Positions 32,400-42,751 of a stretch of DNA of 64,000 nucleotides are shown here, one piece after another (position 1 is the first letter of the stretch; the number at the start of each line of letters is the position of its first letter). The stretch covers positions 744,001-808,000 of the forward strand of contig NZ_CP022255.1 in assembly GCF_003119195.2 (NCBI RefSeq), given 5' to 3'. A program made the translations under genes and the position numbers. Source of the DNA: Azospirillum baldaniorum (GTDB taxonomy: Bacteria; Pseudomonadota; Alphaproteobacteria; Azospirillales; Azospirillaceae). The notes beneath the pieces are model-generated. The model had not been told where the DNA came from, did not search any database, and worked only from the letters and a program-made list of their open reading frames with translations.

Positions 32400-33344
32400 A
32401 TGAGCGGCGGATTCCAGTCGCAGGTCAATGCCCAGCCGGCGCCCGCCGTCGAGGGTGATTTCGCCTCCACCAACCCGCGGCACAACGCCCTGGCCGGTCC
32501 CGGCGCCTTCGTGGCCGGCCCGGACGGCGTGACCGTCGGTCGCTTCGCCTGGGCCGACTTCAGCACCGTCGACGCCAACGGCGCGCCGGCCATCGTCAGC
32601 AGCCACGGCATCGGCAAGCCCACCGGCATCGTGCCGCGCCGGCAACAGGGACTCATCACGGACTTCCTGGGCAGTTCGTCCCTGTCCGTGCCGCAGGGCT
32701 TCCCTGTCGAAATCTTCAACGCCGGGGATATCTGGGTCAAAAACAACGGCTCGGCCCAGGCCCTTCCCGGCATGAAGGCCTACGCGCGCTTCTCGGACGG
32801 GGCGATTTCCTTCGCCGCGACCGGCAACCCGACCAACGCCACCGTCACCGGCTCCATCGCCCCGACCCAGGCTGTCGTCACCGGCAGCATCAGCGGCAAC
32901 ATCATGACCATCACCGCCGTGTCGTCCGGCACCGTCGTCCCCGGCGGTGTGCTGTCCGGTACCGGCGTCGCCACCGGCACCCGCGTCGTCTCGCAGGTCT
33001 CCGGCACGGCCGGCGGTGTCGGCGTCTACTCGGTGGACATCCCGGAGCAGACGGTCGCCAGCACGACCATCACCGAGGATTACGGCACGCTGACCGTCAC
33101 CGCCGTAGCCAGCGGCACGCTGACCGTCGGCGCGGTCCTGTCCGGCTCGGGCATCACGGCCGGCACGACCATCACGGCGTTGGGCACCGGTACCGGCGGC
33201 ACCGGCACCTACCGGGTCGGCACCTCGCAGACGGCAAGCAGCACCACCGTCACCGCGGCGGTCAACATCGAGACCCGCTGGGAGGCCCGCTCGTCCGGTC
33301 TGGCCGGTGAGCTGGTCAAGGTCACCACCACCCCGATCGGCTGA
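32400..33344 (+). CDS. Capsid decoration/cement protein with duplicated beta domains
   Basis: 314 residues. The N-terminal 140 residues (RHNALAGPGAFVAGPDGVTV, GRFAWADF) match structural cement proteins encoded right before the major capsid protein. Residues 168-225 and 230-285 are two similar beta-rich units (each begins TVTAV/TITAV-x-SGT and contains VLSG-x-G), an internal duplication of an Ig-like or surface-exposed fold. The last 25 residues (NIETRWEARSSGLAGELVKV) resume the core. Likely trimeric decoration with display loops. Confidence 0.82.
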   Translation: MSGGFQSQVNAQPAPAVEGDFASTNPRHNALAGPGAFVAGPDGVTVGRFAWADFSTVDANGAPAIVSSHGIGKPTGIVPRRQQGLITDFLGSSSLSVPQGFPVEIFNAGDIWVKNNGSAQALPGMKAYARFSDGAISFAATGNPTNATVTGSIAPTQAVVTGSISGNIMTITAVSSGTVVPGGVLSGTGVATGTRVVSQVSGTAGGVGVYSVDIPEQTVASTTITEDYGTLTVTAVASGTLTVGAVLSGSGITAGTTITALGTGTGGTGTYRVGTSQTASSTTVTAAVNIETRWEARSSGLAGELVKVTTTPIG

Positions 33345-33422
33345 TCGGACGCCATAACAGCCCTTCGGCAAGGCCTCGTCTCTCTTCGCGCCGCGAGCCG
33401 GCGCCCATCACGGGAGTTCCCC

Positions 33423-34523
33423 ATGCCCATCCGTTTCAACACCCAGGAGGAAGCCCGGACCGCGTGGGCTTCGGACCGCGAGCGCGCCGAGCGCCTGGGC
33501 GTCTACAGCCTCGCCACCGGTTACCTGTACGACGGCCCGCGCTTCGACTACACCATCGCCATGGACGCGCAGCCGGGCCTGTCGACCGACCCGAACAGCG
33601 CCGTTCCGGCGATGCTCACGACCCTGATCGACCCGGACGTCTTCGAGATCCTGTTCAGCCCGACCAAGGCGGCGGAGATCCTGGGCGAGAACCGCAAGGG
33701 CACGTGGACGGACGACACCGCCATGTTCCCGGTGGTCGAGCACACGGGCGAGGCGTCCAGCTACGGCGACTTCGCCGAGAATGGCCGGGCCGGCGCGAAC
33801 ACCAACTGGCCGCAGCGCCAGTCCTACCTGTTCCAGGTGATGAAGGAATACGGCGAGCGCGAGCTGGAGCGCGCCGGTCTGGCCCGCATCAACTGGGTGT
33901 CGGAGATCGACAAGGCCGCGGCCACGACCCTGAACCGCTTCACCAACCTGACCTACTTCTACGGCGTCCAGGGCCTCCAGAACTACGGCCTGCTGAACGA
34001 CCCGAACCTGTCCGCGGCCCTGACCCCGGCGACCAAGGCCGCGGGCGGCACGGCGTGGATCGCCGCGGGCGTCATCAAGGCGACCGCCAACGAGGTCTAC
34101 GCCGACATCCAGGCCCTGTTCTGGAAGCTGGTGGCGCAGTCCGGCGGCCTCGTGACGCAGGAATCCAAGATGACCCTGGCCCTGGGCCCCGGCAGCGCCG
34201 TGGCCCTGACCGCGACGAATACCTACAACGTCAACGTCACCGACCTGCTGCGCAAGAACTTCCCGAACCTGCGCGTCGTGACGGCGGTGCAGTACGGCAT
34301 CCGGTCGGCCAGCAACCCGCAGGGCGTCGTCGTCGGCAACCTCGTCCAGCTCATCGTCGACGAGATCGAGGGGCAGGACACCGGGTACTGCGCCTACAAC
34401 GAGAAGATGCGGGCGCACAAGATCATCCCCGCCACCTCGTCCTACAAGCAGAAGGTCACGGGCGGGACCTGGGGGGCGATCATCCGCATGCCCATGGCGA
34501 TCGCCCAGATGCTCGGCGTCTGA
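33423..34523 (+). CDS. Major capsid protein (DUF2184 family)
   Basis: 366 residues: MDAQPGLSTDPNSAVPAMLT, FSPTKAAEILGENRKGTWTD, AMFPVVEHTGEASSYGDF, and a helix with KEYGERELERAG are DUF2184 hallmarks. Ends with GTWGAIIRMPMAIAQMLGV. HK97-fold shell protein. Downstream hairpin at 34552-34580 may protect or attenuate the transcript. Confidence 0.93.
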   Translation: MPIRFNTQEEARTAWASDRERAERLGVYSLATGYLYDGPRFDYTIAMDAQPGLSTDPNSAVPAMLTTLIDPDVFEILFSPTKAAEILGENRKGTWTDDTAMFPVVEHTGEASSYGDFAENGRAGANTNWPQRQSYLFQVMKEYGERELERAGLARINWVSEIDKAAATTLNRFTNLTYFYGVQGLQNYGLLNDPNLSAALTPATKAAGGTAWIAAGVIKATANEVYADIQALFWKLVAQSGGLVTQESKMTLALGPGSAVALTATNTYNVNVTDLLRKNFPNLRVVTAVQYGIRSASNPQGVVVGNLVQLIVDEIEGQDTGYCAYNEKMRAHKIIPATSSYKQKVTGGTWGAIIRMPMAIAQMLGV

Positions 34524-34551
34524 TCGACCCGTCCCCGGTCGGCGCTGACCG

Positions 34552-34580
34552 GGCGCCCGGCAACCCTCCCGCCGGGCGCC
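34552..34580 (+). terminator. Strong hairpin after the capsid gene
   Basis: GGCGCCCGGC-N9-GCCGGGCGCC, a perfect 10-bp stem. No T-run follows, so it may stabilise or attenuate the capsid mRNA rather than end it. Confidence 0.4.
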
Positions 34581-34623
34581 TGCCTGAGCTTCGACCCAGC
34601 CTATCCCAACCCACGAGGACCAC

Positions 34624-35139
34624 ATGCCGCCCCGCGAGCATTCCCCCAACACGCCCCGCGCGACCGACGACGTTCTGACCGCTTCCGCCGCAAGCGAGGC
34701 CACCGCGCCGGCCACGTCGGGCGAGACCGTCACCGTCGCGTGCAAGCTGCCGCACGGCCTGGAGCTGCGCACCTTCACCATGGAGGAGGTCTCCGAGCCC
34801 GTCATGGGCGGCGGCTTCCGCTCCGTGAAGATGGCCCGGCAGGACGAGACGACCTTCGTCATCAAGGGCAACGCCTTCCCGCAGAACATGGCCCCGGAAC
34901 ACCCCATCATCGGCGGCTTTGGCCTGACGCCGGGCGTGCCGAAGGGCTTCTGGGACAAGTGGCTGGAGCAGAACGCCAGCTCCGCCCTGGTCCGCTCCGG
35001 CCTGATATTCGCGCACGCCAAGCCCGGCCACGCCGAGGGCGAAGCGCGCGAGAGGACGGAACTCCGCTCCGGCCTGGAGCGCATCGACCCGAAGAACCCG
35101 CCGCGCGTCGGCATGCAGGTCACCCAGGCCGACGTCTGA
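34624..35139 (+). CDS. Hypothetical head-region protein, 171 aa
   Basis: Starts MPPREHSPNTPRATDDVLTA, a disordered first 40 residues, then CKLPHGLELRTFTMEEVSEP and ETTFVIKGNAFPQNMAPEHP, which look like a compact beta domain. Lies between the capsid and the connector. Possibly a head-completion or accessory capsid protein; no family named with certainty. Confidence 0.7.
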   Translation: MPPREHSPNTPRATDDVLTASAASEATAPATSGETVTVACKLPHGLELRTFTMEEVSEPVMGGGFRSVKMARQDETTFVIKGNAFPQNMAPEHPIIGGFGLTPGVPKGFWDKWLEQNASSALVRSGLIFAHAKPGHAEGEARERTELRSGLERIDPKNPPRVGMQVTQADV

Positions 35140-35160
35140 TCCTGACCAACGGAGGGCCGC

Positions 35161-35592
35161 ATGGCCGTCAGCTATGCCGACTTCATCGCGGCCTTCCCCG
35201 AGTTCGCCAACCCCGCCGTCTTCCCGGAGAGCCAGTTCAATTTCTGGTCGGCGGAGGGCTATGCCCAGCTCAACGCCAAACGCCTGGGCGGCCGGCTGGA
35301 CTTGGCCGTGATGCTGTTCACCGCCCACAACCTCGCCCTGTCCGCACCGAATGTGCGGGCAGGGGCGACTGGCGGCGCGCCGGGGGCAATCCGCGGCCCG
35401 GCCACGTCCGAGACGGTCGGTCCCGCATCCGCCAGCTACGACGCCGGGAGGGTGGCGGATGAGCGAGCGGGCGAATGGAACCTGACCCAATACGGCGTCC
35501 GCCTGTGGCGCCTGATCAAGGGTCGGTGCCTGGGGCCGGTCTACGCGCCGGGTCCGCGTGGTCCCTACACCGGGCCGAGGTACGGGCGATGA
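35161..35592 (+). CDS. Head-tail connector (DUF4054)
   Basis: 143 residues: SYADFIAAFPEFANPAVFPE, AQLNAKRLGGRLDLAVMLFT AHN and TQYGVRLWRLIKGR match DUF4054 connectors, which sit between portal and neck. Preceded by GGAGGG. Confidence 0.85.
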   Translation: MAVSYADFIAAFPEFANPAVFPESQFNFWSAEGYAQLNAKRLGGRLDLAVMLFTAHNLALSAPNVRAGATGGAPGAIRGPATSETVGPASASYDAGRVADERAGEWNLTQYGVRLWRLIKGRCLGPVYAPGPRGPYTGPRYGR

Positions 35593-36104
35593 AGTCGGGC
35601 GTCCGGACCACGCGGGACCATCTCGGCAAGGTCTCAGACGGCATTCGCCAGCTTGCCAAGCGGCAGGCCATGGTGGGCGTGCCGGGCGACAACGCCAACC
35701 GGCAGGCCGGCGAGCCGATCACCAACGCGCAGTTGGCCTACATCCACACCTTCGGCGCTCCCGAGGTGAACATCCCGCCCCGGCCCTTCCTCCAGCCGGG
35801 AATCGCCAAGGCCAAGCCGCGGATCGTGGCGGAGCTGCGCGGCGCCGCGGATGCGGCGATCGAGGGCGACGCCACGGGAGTGGAGATCGGGCTGGCGCGG
35901 GCCGGCCAGACGGCAGCCACCGCGGCACAGACGGAGATCCGCAACGGTCTCCAGCCGCCGCTCTCGCCGGCCACCATCGCCAACCGGGCGCAACGCACCC
36001 CTGGCAGCGGCTACCGGCGCGAGGCGACCGAGGCCGACGCCAAACCGCTCTGGGACACCGGTCAGTTGCTCCGGTCCATCACCTACGTCGTTCGGAGCCG
36101 CTGA
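35589..36104 (+). CDS. Neck/tail completion protein (HK97 gp10-like)
   Basis: 171 residues. MVGVPGDNANRQAGEPITNA, IHTFGAPEVNIPPRPFLQPG and ETDTGQLLRSITY-type ending (LWDTGQLLRSITYVVRS) are characteristic of gp10-like neck proteins. Overlaps both neighbours by ATGA or one base. Confidence 0.85.
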   Translation: MKSGVRTTRDHLGKVSDGIRQLAKRQAMVGVPGDNANRQAGEPITNAQLAYIHTFGAPEVNIPPRPFLQPGIAKAKPRIVAELRGAADAAIEGDATGVEIGLARAGQTAATAAQTEIRNGLQPPLSPATIANRAQRTPGSGYRREATEADAKPLWDTGQLLRSITYVVRSR

Positions 36105-36514
36105 TGGCAAGCATCGACCTGAGCGGACTCACGCTCTCCACCTACATCGCCGGCACCGAGTTCACGGTGATCCGGCGCGTGGAGACTGTTGGCGACGACG
36201 GCTTTTCCGAAGTTACCAACCAGATCATCGGCCCCGTCTACGGCTCCATTTCCCCGACCGGCGACAACTCGCTGGTGCGGCAGCAGGATTTCCAGACCGG
36301 CGCCAAGACGATCAAGGTCATCACCGCCTTCCGTCTGCGCGGTCCGAGCAAAGAGGCCGGTGCCAGCTACCAGCCGGACCTGATCCTGTGGGGCGGCGAC
36401 CATTACGTGGTTCGCGACCTCAAGGATTGGACGGCCTTCGGCGCCGGCTTCGTCGAGGCCGATTGCTCCAGCACCGATTTCATCGACAGCCCGCCGCAGG
36501 AGGCCGGAGCATGA
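36104..36514 (+). CDS. Head-tail joining protein, 136 aa
   Basis: Starts MASIDLSGLTLSTYIAGTEF; beta-rich with GSISPTGDNSLVRQQDFQTG and DLILWGGDHYVVRDLKDWTA. Occupies the position of tail-terminator-adjacent connector in similar myoviruses. Family name uncertain. Confidence 0.75.
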   Translation: MASIDLSGLTLSTYIAGTEFTVIRRVETVGDDGFSEVTNQIIGPVYGSISPTGDNSLVRQQDFQTGAKTIKVITAFRLRGPSKEAGASYQPDLILWGGDHYVVRDLKDWTAFGAGFVEADCSSTDFIDSPPQEAGA

Positions 36515-37125
36515 GCAACACCAGCGCAACCGGCGGCCCGATCCTGCCGAACGGCACCGTCGCGCCGCTGGAAGGCAAGGCGCTGCTGGTCTTCCTGCAA
36601 GGCTGGCTCGCGCCGCTCCTGGGGCTGCCCGGCCAGATGGTCCGGCCCCGCTGGCAGGCCGAGCCGCCCGCCATCCCCGACGCGGGCGAGGCATGGGCCG
36701 CCATCGGCATCACGGCCCGGCCGGCGGACGCCTACCCCAGCGTCACGCACGACCCGAGCGGCGACGGGCAGGACATCGTGGTCCGGCACGAGCGGCTGGA
36801 GCTGCTGGTGAGCGTCTACGACCTGGGAGTCGCCGGGCAGGCCGACGCTCACGCGGCCCTGCTGCGCGACAACCTCACGATCCGGCAGAACAGCGAGCCG
36901 CTTCAGTTGGCCGGGTTCGCCCTGATCGAAACGGGCACGCTAACCCCGGTCCCGTCGCTTCTCAAGTCCCGCTGGCTCTACCGGGTCGACCTGCCCATCA
37001 CCGTCCGCCGCGCCGTCGCGCGCAGCTACCCCGTCCTGAACCTACTGCAGGGCCAAGCGACCATCATCGCGGGCGATCCGGTGGGCCGGACGCTCACCGT
37101 CCCCGTCACCGTCACCAATTCGTAG
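36511..37125 (+). CDS. Neck/tail terminator-like protein (LIC_12616 type)
   Basis: 204 residues: LVFLQGWLAPLLGLPGQMVR, ARPADAYPSVTHDPSGDGQD, RHERLELLVSVYDLGVAGQA, and VRRAVARSYPVLNL are blocks of the LIC_12616 family, which lies just before sheath genes. It probably caps the tail tube. Confidence 0.8.
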   Translation: MSNTSATGGPILPNGTVAPLEGKALLVFLQGWLAPLLGLPGQMVRPRWQAEPPAIPDAGEAWAAIGITARPADAYPSVTHDPSGDGQDIVVRHERLELLVSVYDLGVAGQADAHAALLRDNLTIRQNSEPLQLAGFALIETGTLTPVPSLLKSRWLYRVDLPITVRRAVARSYPVLNLLQGQATIIAGDPVGRTLTVPVTVTNS

Positions 37126-38967
<1,842 letters not shown>

Positions 38968-38986
38968 ACCCCAGGAGGCGTAAGAA

Positions 38987-39463
38987 ATGCCTGTCTCGAA
39001 CACTTACAGCTTCCTGAGCGTTCAGGGGACGATCGTCGGCCCCGGCGGCGCGATCAACATCGGCAGCACGGCGGGCGTGGCATCCGAAGGAATCACGGTC
39101 GAGCCGTCCGAAGACAAGAACACGATGACCATGGGCGCGGACGGGGCCGTGATGCACAGCCTGCACGCCGCCAGTCCGGGCCGGGCCGTGGTGCGGCTGC
39201 TCAAGACGAGCCCGGTCAATGCCATGCTGTCTCTGATGTACAACTTCCAGAAGTCCAGCGCGGCCAATTGGGGGGGCAACACGATTGCCTTCTCCGACGT
39301 CGACCGGGGCGACGTCATCACTCTGACCAGCGCGGCGTTCCGGAAGCAGCCGACCGTTGTCTACAACGTCGAGGGCCCCATGAACGAATGGGAGTTCGAG
39401 GGCGTGCTGAACATCCAGCTCGGCGGCGGCACGCCCAACCTCTCCAGCATGACGGGGTTCTAA
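38987..39463 (+). CDS. Tail tube protein (DUF3277)
   Basis: 158 residues: VSNTYSFLSVQGTIVGPGGA, ITVEPSEDKNTMTMGADGAV, MHSLHAASPGRAVVRLLKTS and SPVNAMLSLMYNFQKSS fit DUF3277 tubes. Directly after the sheath with an AGGAGG site, as usual. Confidence 0.9.
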   Translation: MPVSNTYSFLSVQGTIVGPGGAINIGSTAGVASEGITVEPSEDKNTMTMGADGAVMHSLHAASPGRAVVRLLKTSPVNAMLSLMYNFQKSSAANWGGNTIAFSDVDRGDVITLTSAAFRKQPTVVYNVEGPMNEWEFEGVLNIQLGGGTPNLSSMTGF

Positions 39464-39466
39464 GCC

Positions 39467-39910
39467 ATGGTGGAATTCCAGATCGGCGACACGGCGTTTC
39501 GGGCCGGCAAGCTGAATGCCTTCGAGCAGATGGACGTTGCAGTGGTCTTGCTGCCCGTCATCTCCGGCGCGGCGGACGCCATTGCCCGCGTCTTCCGGGG
39601 TGGCGGCGGGCTGGAGAGCGGCGTGAAGGCGCTGCTCGACAGCGAGCCGTCCGCCGTGCTGGCGCCGCTCGCGAAGGCCCTGGCCGCGATGCCGCGGGAG
39701 GACCGGCGCATGGTCGTCACCACAGCGCTGTGCAAGGTCCAGTGGGCCAAGAAGGGACAGGTCGGATGGCAGGTGCTCTGCGACCACCAGGGCAACATCA
39801 TGCTCAACGAGGTGGCGGACTCCCTGCCCCTCATGGTCCAGATCGTCTGGCGCGTCCTGCAACCGTCCCTCGCGTCTTTTTCAGCCGCCCCGCCCGCGCC
39901 TGGGAACTGA
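39467..39910 (+). CDS. Tail assembly chaperone, short form
   Basis: 147 residues starting MVEFQIGDTAFRAGKLNAFE. Located between tube and tape measure, the standard place of the G protein. Ends FSAAPPAPGN in the unshifted frame. At 39875-39882 (TCT TTT TC) the reading frame can slip back by one into the following open frame. Confidence 0.85.
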   Translation: MVEFQIGDTAFRAGKLNAFEQMDVAVVLLPVISGAADAIARVFRGGGGLESGVKALLDSEPSAVLAPLAKALAAMPREDRRMVVTTALCKVQWAKKGQVGWQVLCDHQGNIMLNEVADSLPLMVQIVWRVLQPSLASFSAAPPAPGN

Positions 39911-40125
39911 CCGTCCCGGAGACGGCGGCGAAATTGGTGACGCTGCCGGGCCGGCGGGGCTGGCTGCTGCGGCCGGTCAGCGAGGGGTGGTGCCGGTACG
40001 AGAGCCTGAAAGACGGCACTCTCGACCTCGCCGACATCGCCGAAATGAACGACTGCATCGACGCGCGGATCGAGAACGATTGGCGTGTGCACGAAGCCGC
40101 ACGACGGGAGCGCGGGAATGGCTGA
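39467..40125 (+). CDS. Tail assembly chaperone, -1 frameshifted long form
   Basis: After the TTT codon at 39878-39880 a -1 shift reads TTC at 39880 and continues SFFSRPARAWELTVPETAAK to the stop at 40125 (about 81 extra residues; ends HEAARRERGNG). The downstream frame has no good start of its own: its first ATG is inside DIAEMND, and there is no ribosome site. This is the classic G/GT arrangement controlling tail assembly around the tape measure. Confidence 0.72.
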
Positions 40126-41761
40126 CACGATCCGCGAATTCCTCCTCGCGCTCGGCTTCGACGTTGACGAGCGCGGGCTGAAGCGCTTCGAAGGCGCCGT
40201 GGACAAGGCGACGGTGCCGGTCGTCGCTCTGGGCAAGGCCGCGGTGTTCACGGCCACCGCTGTGGGCGCCATGGTCACGACCGTGGCCCGCCAGATGGAG
40301 GATCTGTACTACGCCTCACAGCGGACCCACGCGACGGCGGAATCCCTGCAGGCCGTTGGCTATGCCGCGCAGCAGGTCGGCCTGCAGGCCGGGCAGGGCA
40401 AGGACATGCTGGAGGGTCTGGCCCGCGCCATGCGGACCAACCCCGGCACAGAAGGGCTGCTCAACGCCTACGGCATCCAGACGCGGCAGGCCAACGGCCA
40501 GTTGCGCGACCTGTCCGGCACGCTGAACGACCTTCTGCCGGTCCTGGCGAAGATGCCGCGGTATCAGGCCATCGCCATCGCGCCGCGCCTGGGCATCGAC
40601 CCGGAGACGTTGAACCGGGTGCTCGACAACCTGCCGGCCTACTTGAAGGCGCAGGAGGAGGGGCGGCGCATCCTCGGTCAATTCGGCGTGGACAGCGAGA
40701 AGCTGGCCGAGCAGAGCAAGGACTTCGACAACGCCTTGGGCGGTCTGATGGCGCGGTTCTCGGCGCTTGCGCAGCGGGTGGCGCAGGATTGGCTGCCGGT
40801 GGCGAAACAGGTGGTCGACTACGCCAACGCGGCGGCGGACGCCTTCGCGCGCTGGTACACCAGCCTGGACGACACGGGCCGCAAGGCCGTCGATGTGGGC
40901 GTGGCGGTCGGCGCGGCGTGGGGCGGATGGAAGCTGCTGGGCGGCCTGCGCAACCTCTTGGGCGGCGGCGGCGCTGCGAGCGCATCGGGCAGCGGCCTTC
41001 TGGGCGGGCTGCTCCGGCGCCTCCCCGTGATCGGCACAGCCGCAGCCGTCATGGCCCCGTCCGAGGCCAATGCCGGGGAGGATGACGAGGTGCGGAAGTT
41101 CAAAGCGAACCCCCGCGCCTACGGTGTGGATGCCGACCCCGCGCCGCCGATCTCATCCCCGTCCGATATGCAGGCCACCGGCCAGAAGGTCACGCAGTAC
41201 TTCATCCAGCAGGGATGGACGAAGGAGCAGGCTGCGGCGATCGCCGGGGCGCTGCAGGGCGAGTCCAACTTCGACCCGAAGGCCTACAACCCAGAGGGCG
41301 GCGGCCAGGGCGCGCACGGCATCGCGCAGTGGCGAGGCCCGCGCATCGAAGAGTTCGAGCGGATGTACGGCAAGAAGCTCCGCGATGCGTCGTTGGATGA
41401 GCAATTGGCCTACGTCCAGCACGAGATGACGAGCGGCAACGAGCGAGCCGCAGGGGCGCTCCTGCGCGGCGCGACCACGTTGCAGCGCGCCGCCGACGTG
41501 GTGACGCGGCATTACGAGCGGGGCGGCCTGGACGACATCCCGCGCCGGCTGGGCTACAGCCAGCACTGGCTGTCGCAGGTCAGGCCGGAGACGGCGACGC
41601 AAGCCGCGCAGGGCGGGGCGGGGCCGGTCACGGTCAACCAGACGGTCAAAACCACGGTCAACGGAGCGACCGACCCGGCGGCAACCGGGCGCGCCATCGG
41701 CCAAGCGCAGGAGCGGGCAACCGGCGACCTCGTGCGAAACCTGTCCGCCATCGTGAGGTGA
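40118..41761 (+). CDS. Tail tape measure protein with C-terminal lysozyme-like domain
   Basis: 547 residues from MADTIREFLLALGFDVDERG. Helical body (residues 1-230), two hydrophobic stretches (KATVPVVALGKAAVFTATAV; VDVGVAVGAAWGGWKLLGGL). A phage-tail lysozyme domain lies at about 360-490 (YFIQQGWTKEQAAAIAGALQ, GESNFDPKAYNPEGGGQG, HGIAQWRGPR). It sets tail length and locally digests peptidoglycan at infection. The short length predicts a short tail. Confidence 0.9.
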   Translation: MADTIREFLLALGFDVDERGLKRFEGAVDKATVPVVALGKAAVFTATAVGAMVTTVARQMEDLYYASQRTHATAESLQAVGYAAQQVGLQAGQGKDMLEGLARAMRTNPGTEGLLNAYGIQTRQANGQLRDLSGTLNDLLPVLAKMPRYQAIAIAPRLGIDPETLNRVLDNLPAYLKAQEEGRRILGQFGVDSEKLAEQSKDFDNALGGLMARFSALAQRVAQDWLPVAKQVVDYANAAADAFARWYTSLDDTGRKAVDVGVAVGAAWGGWKLLGGLRNLLGGGGAASASGSGLLGGLLRRLPVIGTAAAVMAPSEANAGEDDEVRKFKANPRAYGVDADPAPPISSPSDMQATGQKVTQYFIQQGWTKEQAAAIAGALQGESNFDPKAYNPEGGGQGAHGIAQWRGPRIEEFERMYGKKLRDASLDEQLAYVQHEMTSGNERAAGALLRGATTLQRAADVVTRHYERGGLDDIPRRLGYSQHWLSQVRPETATQAAQGGAGPVTVNQTVKTTVNGATDPAATGRAIGQAQERATGDLVRNLSAIVR

Positions 41762-41765
41762 GCAA

Positions 41766-42428
41766 ATGAACATCCCCGCGCTTGGCCTCGGCGCCGCTGG
41801 GCTGATCGGCTCCAACGTCCTCGGCGCCATCTGGTCGACAAGCCCCAAGCGCGTCATCCTGTGGCAGGCCAAGGACGCCGCGGGGAAACCGGCGGTGGAC
41901 CAGTCGGGGCGCCCGGCCATCTCGTCCCTCGCCCCGCAGGTCGTGGTGGAGGAACAGCACCTCGACCAACTCCGCCTGACCCAGCACCCGGTCGAGGTGG
42001 GCGCGCAGATCACGGATCACGCCTTCAAGCTCCCGGCGCGGCTGCGCATCCGGGCCGGATGGAGTTTCGCCAACGCCGCCGGCATCGCGGCCATGTTCCT
42101 GCCGGTGCCGCCGGATACCAGCTACCTGACGGACCTCTACGACACGCTGCTGAAGATCCAGACGCAGCGCGCCGTGGTCACAGTGGTGACGGGCAAGCGC
42201 CGGTACACCAACCTCATGCTGGAGACGCTTGCGGTCCGGACGGACGAGAAATCGGAAAACGTCCTGTGGGTGTCGGCGGAGTTCCAAGAGGTGCTGTTCG
42301 CCCGCGTCCAGACCGTCACCGTGCCTGATCCGTCCGTCCAGAAGGCCCCGCAGGCGACCGCGGCCCCGGTGAACAATGGCAACGTTGGATTGCGCACCAT
42401 CACCATCGTCAGGCCAAGGGGTCCGTAA
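41766..42428 (+). CDS. Dit-like baseplate protein
   Basis: 220 residues. SPKRVILWQAKDAAGKPAVD, EEQHLDQLRLTQHPVEVGAQ, ITDHAFKLPARLRIRAGWSF, and a tail domain VTGKRRYTNLMLETLAVRTD match the Dit-like N-terminal domain of contractile phage baseplates. It joins tube to hub. Confidence 0.83.
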   Translation: MNIPALGLGAAGLIGSNVLGAIWSTSPKRVILWQAKDAAGKPAVDQSGRPAISSLAPQVVVEEQHLDQLRLTQHPVEVGAQITDHAFKLPARLRIRAGWSFANAAGIAAMFLPVPPDTSYLTDLYDTLLKIQTQRAVVTVVTGKRRYTNLMLETLAVRTDEKSENVLWVSAEFQEVLFARVQTVTVPDPSVQKAPQATAAPVNNGNVGLRTITIVRPRGP

Positions 42429-42745
42429 TGGCTGAGTTCGAAATCCCGACGATCCCGGCGGCACAGCGGATGACCATCACGCTCGGCGGCACGATCTACC
42501 AGCTCGCGATCGACTGGAATGGAGCCGCGTCCTGCTGGGTGCTCGACATCACCGACCAGGGCGGCCTCGGGCTGGTGCAGGGCGTGCCCCTGGTGACGGG
42601 CGTCAACCTGCTGGAGCAGGTCGGCTATCTGCTCATCGGCGGCGCCAGGGCGGAAATCCTTGTGCAGAGCGACAACAACCCGGACTTGGTGCCCTCGTAC
42701 GAGACGCTGGGCAGCACCGGGCACCTCTACTTCACGACCCCGTGA
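42428..42745 (+). CDS. Baseplate plug protein (Pam3 gp18-like)
   Basis: 105 residues: MTITLGGTIYQLAIDWNGAA, WVLDITDQGGLGLVQGVPLV, GVNLLEQVGYL and GSTGHLYFTTP match the small plug protein described in cyanophage Pam3 baseplates. One-base overlap with the Dit-like gene. Confidence 0.8.
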   Translation: MAEFEIPTIPAAQRMTITLGGTIYQLAIDWNGAASCWVLDITDQGGLGLVQGVPLVTGVNLLEQVGYLLIGGARAEILVQSDNNPDLVPSYETLGSTGHLYFTTP

Positions 42746-42751
42746 GGACCC

